Part shown: in pieces, positions 33,739-36,693 of the stretch | Numbering within the stretch: position 1 is the stretch's first letter | Layout: every line of letters starts with the position of its first letter | Origin: Caldiserica bacterium UBA4822 | GTDB lineage: Bacteria > Caldisericota > Caldisericia > Cryosericales > Cryosericaceae | Direction: 5' to 3' | Length of the DNA: 36,693 bases | NCBI GenBank assembly: GCA_002402295.1 | Contig: DHFO01000031.1 | Span: 1-36,693 of the forward strand | Notes under the pieces: model-generated | What the model was told of the DNA's origin: nothing | What the model saw: the letters and a program-made list of their open reading frames with translations, nothing else | The model's database searches: none | Made by a program: the position numbers and the translations under genes

Positions 33739-34329
33739 CTAGACCTCCTGAGTATGACTCTGCGCTGCTAAGCGCAAGAACTGCTGGTGTATTCTTGTAT
33801 CGGTCCCAAGTTCGGGATGAAAGGACGAGACAAGTATTCTGCCCTGTTGAACATATACCGGACCTTCCGAAACAGCGGCCAGAACCTTCACCTCCGGCCC
33901 AGTACGAACAATCACCGGCGCACGGATGAAGATAGCATGAAACCGGGGATCGAGTCCTTCGACGGCCAGGTCCTCCTCACTTGACTCTTTCTGCCGTCCA
34001 AAGGCATTCCGGCGGACAGTCACGTCCAGAAGCCCCAGACGCGGTTGATCGGTTCTGTCCTGGATTTCCCGCGCAAGCAGAATCATGCCGGCACACGTTC
34101 CGTAGATAGCCAGTGTGCCATTATTGAAGCATTCCATAATCGCGTGATCCAGCCCGAAGCTGCCCATTAGTTTTCCCATCGTGGTGCTTTCGCCCCCCGG
34201 AAGAATCAGTCCGTCCACTCCTCTAAGGTCTTCGGGCTGCCGGATGAGCCGTACATCCGCGCCAAGCGCCAAGGTCATTCTCGCGTGTTCCCGAAAGTCT
34301 CCCTGGAGGGCTAATACTCCGATGGTCAC
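33739..34329 (-). CDS. pdxT: PLP synthase glutaminase subunit
   Basis: A 196-aa glutaminase that feeds ammonia to PdxS for pyridoxal 5'-phosphate. The catalytic triad is C79 (YGTCAGM), H171 and E173 (FHPELGTD), and the GGESTT motif is present. The start is a GTG at 34329, two bases after the pdxS stop and without a clear ribosome site, so coupling to pdxS is likely. Confidence 0.96.
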   Translation of the reverse strand: MTIGVLALQGDFREHARMTLALGADVRLIRQPEDLRGVDGLILPGGESTTMGKLMGSFGLDHAIMECFNNGTLAIYGTCAGMILLAREIQDRTDQPRLGLLDVTVRRNAFGRQKESSEEDLAVEGLDPRFHAIFIRAPVIVRTGPEVKVLAAVSEGPVYVQQGRILVSSFHPELGTDTRIHQQFLRLAAQSHTQEV

Positions 34330-34331
34330 GT

Positions 34332-35216
34332 CTAATTATCCCGTACCTGCATTTTGTCAAGTTCTGCGAGGGTCCGAGCGTCTATGCCAGACATACCCTC
34401 TTTCAGCCCCTTGCTGACCTCGGTCACAACTTTCGGGTCGTTCCAATACGTCGTCGCGGCGACGATTGCCTTTGCCCGAGGCAGCGGGTCTGAGCTCTTG
34501 AAGATACCGGAACCCACGAACACGCCATCAGCCCCCAATGTCATCATGAGCGCCGCATCCGCTGGTGTCGCAATGCCGCCGGCAGCGAAGTTCACAACGG
34601 GCAGATGCCCCAGCGTCTTGACTTCTCGGAGCAGTTCGACGTTAACTCCCAGGTTCTTGGCTTCGACGACAAGCTCATCCTCAAGTAGGGATTGCACCTT
34701 GCGGATCCCGTTCATGACCGAGCGCATGTGCGTAACCGCCTCCGACACATCTCCAGTGCCAGGCTCTCCCTTGGTCCTGATCATGGCAGCGCCCTCGCTG
34801 ACGCGACGGAGCGCCTCGCCAAGGTCCCTTGCTCCGCACACAAACGGTATTCTGAATTGCCACTTGTCAATGTGGTAGGTCACATCCGCAGGAGTCAAGA
34901 CTTCACTCTCATCGATAAAGTCGACGCCAAGGTATTCCAGTATTCGCGCTTCAGCAATGTGCCCGATGCGAACCTTTGCCATGACGGGGATAGATACAGC
35001 CTCCATGATCTGCTCGACAAGCCCTGGATCAGCCGCCCGCGCGACCCCTCCTTCCTTGCGAATATCGGCAGGAATACGCTCAAGGGCCATGACAGAGACA
35101 GCTCCAGCCTGCTCCGCGATTCTTGCCTGCTCCACAGTGGTAACGTCCATGATGACGCCACCCTTGAACATCTCGGCAAGCCCGCGCTTAACGCGTGTCG
35201 TTCCAGTTTCGGCCAT
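34332..35216 (-). CDS. pdxS: PLP synthase subunit PdxS
   Basis: A 294-aa (beta-alpha)8 enzyme making PLP from ribose 5-phosphate, glyceraldehyde 3-phosphate and ammonia. The catalytic lysine K81 (VMAKVRIGH) and D24 (VIMDV) are in the standard positions, and the second lysine region is kept. A GGAGG site precedes the ATG. It heads an operon with pdxT, yebC and ruvCAB. Confidence 0.98.
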   Translation of the reverse strand: MAETGTTRVKRGLAEMFKGGVIMDVTTVEQARIAEQAGAVSVMALERIPADIRKEGGVARAADPGLVEQIMEAVSIPVMAKVRIGHIAEARILEYLGVDFIDESEVLTPADVTYHIDKWQFRIPFVCGARDLGEALRRVSEGAAMIRTKGEPGTGDVSEAVTHMRSVMNGIRKVQSLLEDELVVEAKNLGVNVELLREVKTLGHLPVVNFAAGGIATPADAALMMTLGADGVFVGSGIFKSSDPLPRAKAIVAATTYWNDPKVVTEVSKGLKEGMSGIDARTLAELDKMQVRDN

Positions 35217-35236
35217 GTCTGCCTCCTCTTCAACCT

Positions 35237-36520
35237 TTAAAGTTTATCGTGTTTTCGCTGTTTGGCAACGTATTCCGCTGCACTTTTCCCAGCAAGGAAT
35301 CCCGTCGAAAACGCCGCCTGCAGATTGAAACCGCCCGTTCTCGCTTGGAGGTCAAGGACCTCGCCTGCCACAAACAGCCCTGGCACCAGGCGGGACTGCA
35401 TGGACCGCGGATCAATCTCTCTCAGCGAAACACCGCCGACCGTCACGATCGCCGACGCCAGCGGTCCGCTTCCAGAGCACGTCCATTCTGTGTTCTTCAC
35501 CAATGCAGCCGCCATGCCGAGAGTCTTCCTACTCAGTACCATTGTAGACGACCCATCAATATCCCAACGGTCCAGCACGGCGTCGGCGAACCTCCTTGGA
35601 AGAAACGCATACAAGTACTTCTGGACACCCTGGCCACTGTGGCATGCGGTAACCTCCCTGCAAACCTCTTCCATGGACTTGGCAGGCCGGAGGTCAAGTG
35701 CCAGGGCGACGCATTCTCCCTGAGCAATATGTGGTACCACTGCCAGGCTCATTGAAAGGGCAGCTGGCCCTCCAATCCCACGGCGTGTAATCATGACTTC
35801 TCCAACAATCCGGCCAATGATACGGCCTCCAGTGCGCGCCTCAAGCGCTACCCCCTGCAAGGAGACGCCCTCCAGGCCGCCAAGCCACCAATCTTCACAA
35901 TAGAGTGGTACCAGACCAGGAAGCACGGGACTGATGTGGTGTCCCAGGTTACCGAGTATGCGATAGCCGTCACCCGTCGAGCCGGTGGTGGGGTACGACT
36001 TTCCGCCAGTCGCCAGCACTACTGCTCCCGCCCGGATAGACTCGCCGTTCTCAACCGCAACTTGCAAGCCCTCGTCCAGGGGAACGACCCCGGTTACCCG
36101 GGAGGAGTAGCGCAGGCGCACGCCCACCTTCGACAGAAGAAATCCAAGAGCCTGAACGACATCCGCAGCGCGGTCCGTAACGGGGAAAACCCGGCCGCCA
36201 CGTTCCGTTTTCACGGCCAGACCAGCTTCCCGCAGCACGTCTACCAGGTCATCAGGCGAAAACAAGGAAAAGCAGGGGTACAGAAACCTGCCATCCTCCC
36301 CGAAGGCTTCTACAAGTTCGGTGGGGGAGCTATCATTTGTAAGATTGGCACGCCCCTCCCCCGTAATTCCGAGTTTCTTGCCCAGAACCTGGTTTCTTTC
36401 GAGGACAGCAACCGACATCGCCGTCAGACCAAGTCCGTCGAGGACCTTCGACGCCGACAGCGCCGCCATCGCGCCTGCCGCACCCGCTCCTATCACGCAC
36501 ACATCGATGTCCGTATTCAT
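35237..36520 (-). CDS. BaiN/HI0933-family FAD-dependent oxidoreductase
   Basis: A 427-aa flavoprotein of the HI0933/YhiN group. The N-terminal FAD site is VIGAGAAGAMAA, the GEGRANLTND segment follows the family pattern, and the C-terminus has GLFVAGEVLDLQARTGGFN where FAD is closed in. Some members are called aminoacetone oxidase or bile acid reductase BaiN; the substrate here is not known. The ATG at 36520 gives the normal N-terminus; the frame running to 36643 would cover the tRNA promoter and is not used. A TATAAT box lies 10 bases upstream of the ATG. Confidence 0.88.
   Translation of the reverse strand: MNTDIDVCVIGAGAAGAMAALSASKVLDGLGLTAMSVAVLERNQVLGKKLGITGEGRANLTNDSSPTELVEAFGEDGRFLYPCFSLFSPDDLVDVLREAGLAVKTERGGRVFPVTDRAADVVQALGFLLSKVGVRLRYSSRVTGVVPLDEGLQVAVENGESIRAGAVVLATGGKSYPTTGSTGDGYRILGNLGHHISPVLPGLVPLYCEDWWLGGLEGVSLQGVALEARTGGRIIGRIVGEVMITRRGIGGPAALSMSLAVVPHIAQGECVALALDLRPAKSMEEVCREVTACHSGQGVQKYLYAFLPRRFADAVLDRWDIDGSSTMVLSRKTLGMAAALVKNTEWTCSGSGPLASAIVTVGGVSLREIDPRSMQSRLVPGLFVAGEVLDLQARTGGFNLQAAFSTGFLAGKSAAEYVAKQRKHDKL
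35241..35268 (-). promoter_or_regulatory. Promoter for pdxS operon
   Basis: On the minus strand TTGCCA (35268-35263), a 16-base spacer and TAAACT (35246-35241). It lies inside the last codons of the flavoprotein gene, and the predicted start near 35234 gives a short leader with the GGAGG site of pdxS. Confidence 0.55.
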
Positions 36521-36530
36521 CTCATCTGAG

Positions 36531-36536
36531 ATTATA
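36531..36536 (-). promoter_or_regulatory. -10 box for the BaiN-like gene
   Basis: A perfect TATAAT on the minus strand (36536-36531) lies 10 bases before the ATG at 36520. No convincing -35 box is seen at 16-18 bases. If used, the leader would be only a few bases long. Confidence 0.4.
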
Positions 36537-36571
36537 CGCGAATCGGACCGACGCCGGAGCGACCTGAGCTG

Positions 36572-36604
36572 CTTCTCCACGCACACTGCGCTTGCGTGGA
36601 GAAG
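36572..36604. repeat. Perfect 12-base inverted repeat
   Basis: CTTCTCCACGCA and its exact complement are separated by nine bases. No T-run follows on either strand. The right arm contains the -35 box of the tRNA-Arg promoter, and the repeat lies between that promoter and the divergent flavoprotein gene. Confidence 0.7.
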
Positions 36605-36619
36605 AAAACACAATACAAT
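36592..36619 (+). promoter_or_regulatory. Promoter for tRNA-Arg
   Basis: TTGCGT (36592-36597), a 16-base spacer and TACAAT (36614-36619). Transcription would start near 36626, about three bases before the mature tRNA. Confidence 0.7.
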
Positions 36620-36628
36620 CAAGGTTGT

Positions 36629-36693
36629 GCGCCCGTAGCTCAACTGGATAGAGTGACGGTCTACGGAACCGTAGGTTACAGGTTCGATTCCTG
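36629..36693 (+). tRNA. tRNA-Arg (anticodon ACG), partial at window end
   Basis: The acceptor strand GCGCCCG, a D-arm, an anticodon stem ACGGT/ACCGT with loop CTACGGA (anticodon ACG), and most of the T-arm are present. The 3' acceptor strand is beyond the window. Anticodon A34 would be changed to inosine to read CGN codons. Confidence 0.93.

Noticed and set aside
36521..36643. Longer N-terminus for the BaiN-like flavoprotein
   Set aside because: It would run through the tRNA-Arg promoter and precede the normal FAD-binding start; a TATAAT box lies just before the ATG at 36520.
1..36693. Search for CRISPR arrays, insertion sequences, phage genes and toxin-antitoxin pairs
   Set aside because: No regularly spaced repeats, transposase motifs or paired small toxin genes were seen by eye; nearly all of the window is accounted for by housekeeping genes.

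Overview
The window is a gene-dense stretch of a bacterial chromosome, moderately GC-rich by eye, with almost no mobile or accessory DNA. I see no insertion sequence, phage gene or CRISPR array. The gene set is housekeeping: rpsO-pnp, truB-ribF, cdaA-cdaR, lysS-greA-dus-coaX, ruvCAB, pdxST and a fused ispDF. It also holds a large Alu-domain SRP RNA, a SCIFF peptide with its radical-SAM maturase, and a rubredoxin with a rubredoxin-reductase-like flavoprotein. Together these suggest an anaerobic, deep-branching or Firmicutes-like bacterium. A Caldisericota/Cryosericota-type lineage is my best guess, but it is an inference from gene content and not a database result.

Layout. 1-1663: 3' end of a tRNA, a terminator, then scfA-scfB on the minus strand (a RiPP-like precursor and maturase). 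1742-4023: a histidine phosphatase, a decayed gene remnant, then rubredoxin and its putative reductase (plus strand). 4080-6094: a membrane-anchored PLD-family protein (minus), divergent from ndk and a MarR regulator (plus). 6098-10783: minus operon rpsO-pnp-M16 peptidase-dut-udg. 10915-15690: minus operon methyltransferase-cdaA-cdaR-truB-ribF. 15948-23907: plus operon with two SurA-like chaperones, a degenerate DUF885-like protein, a deoxynucleoside kinase, a Ycf45/R3H ATPase, tmk and a PEGA-domain protein. 23961-24227: SRP RNA (plus). 24216-30743: minus unit tRNA-Ser-coaX-dus-greA-lysS-radA-ispDF. 30822-35216: minus operon pdxS-pdxT-yebC-ruvC-ruvA-ruvB. 35237-36520: a BaiN/HI0933-type flavoprotein (minus), divergent from a tRNA-Arg cut by the window end.

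Many neighbouring genes overlap by 4 bases (ATGA) or abut, so translational coupling looks common. Promoters are easy to read. Most match a sigma-70-like pattern of TTGNNN, a 16-17 base spacer and TANANT. Two of them (PLD protein, methyltransferase) sit so close to the start codon that the mRNAs are probably leaderless.

Functional themes. dut and udg keep uracil out of DNA; the dNK, tmk and ndk enzymes handle nucleotides; ruvCAB and radA serve recombination; SurA-like proteins and the PEGA protein act outside the membrane. The points most worth a second look are the five-cysteine SCIFF peptide, the DUF885-like protein that lacks its metal motif, the SurA paralogue without a PPIase domain, the DGA-to-DGG change in CdaA, and the SRP RNA that overlaps the 3' end of ispDF.
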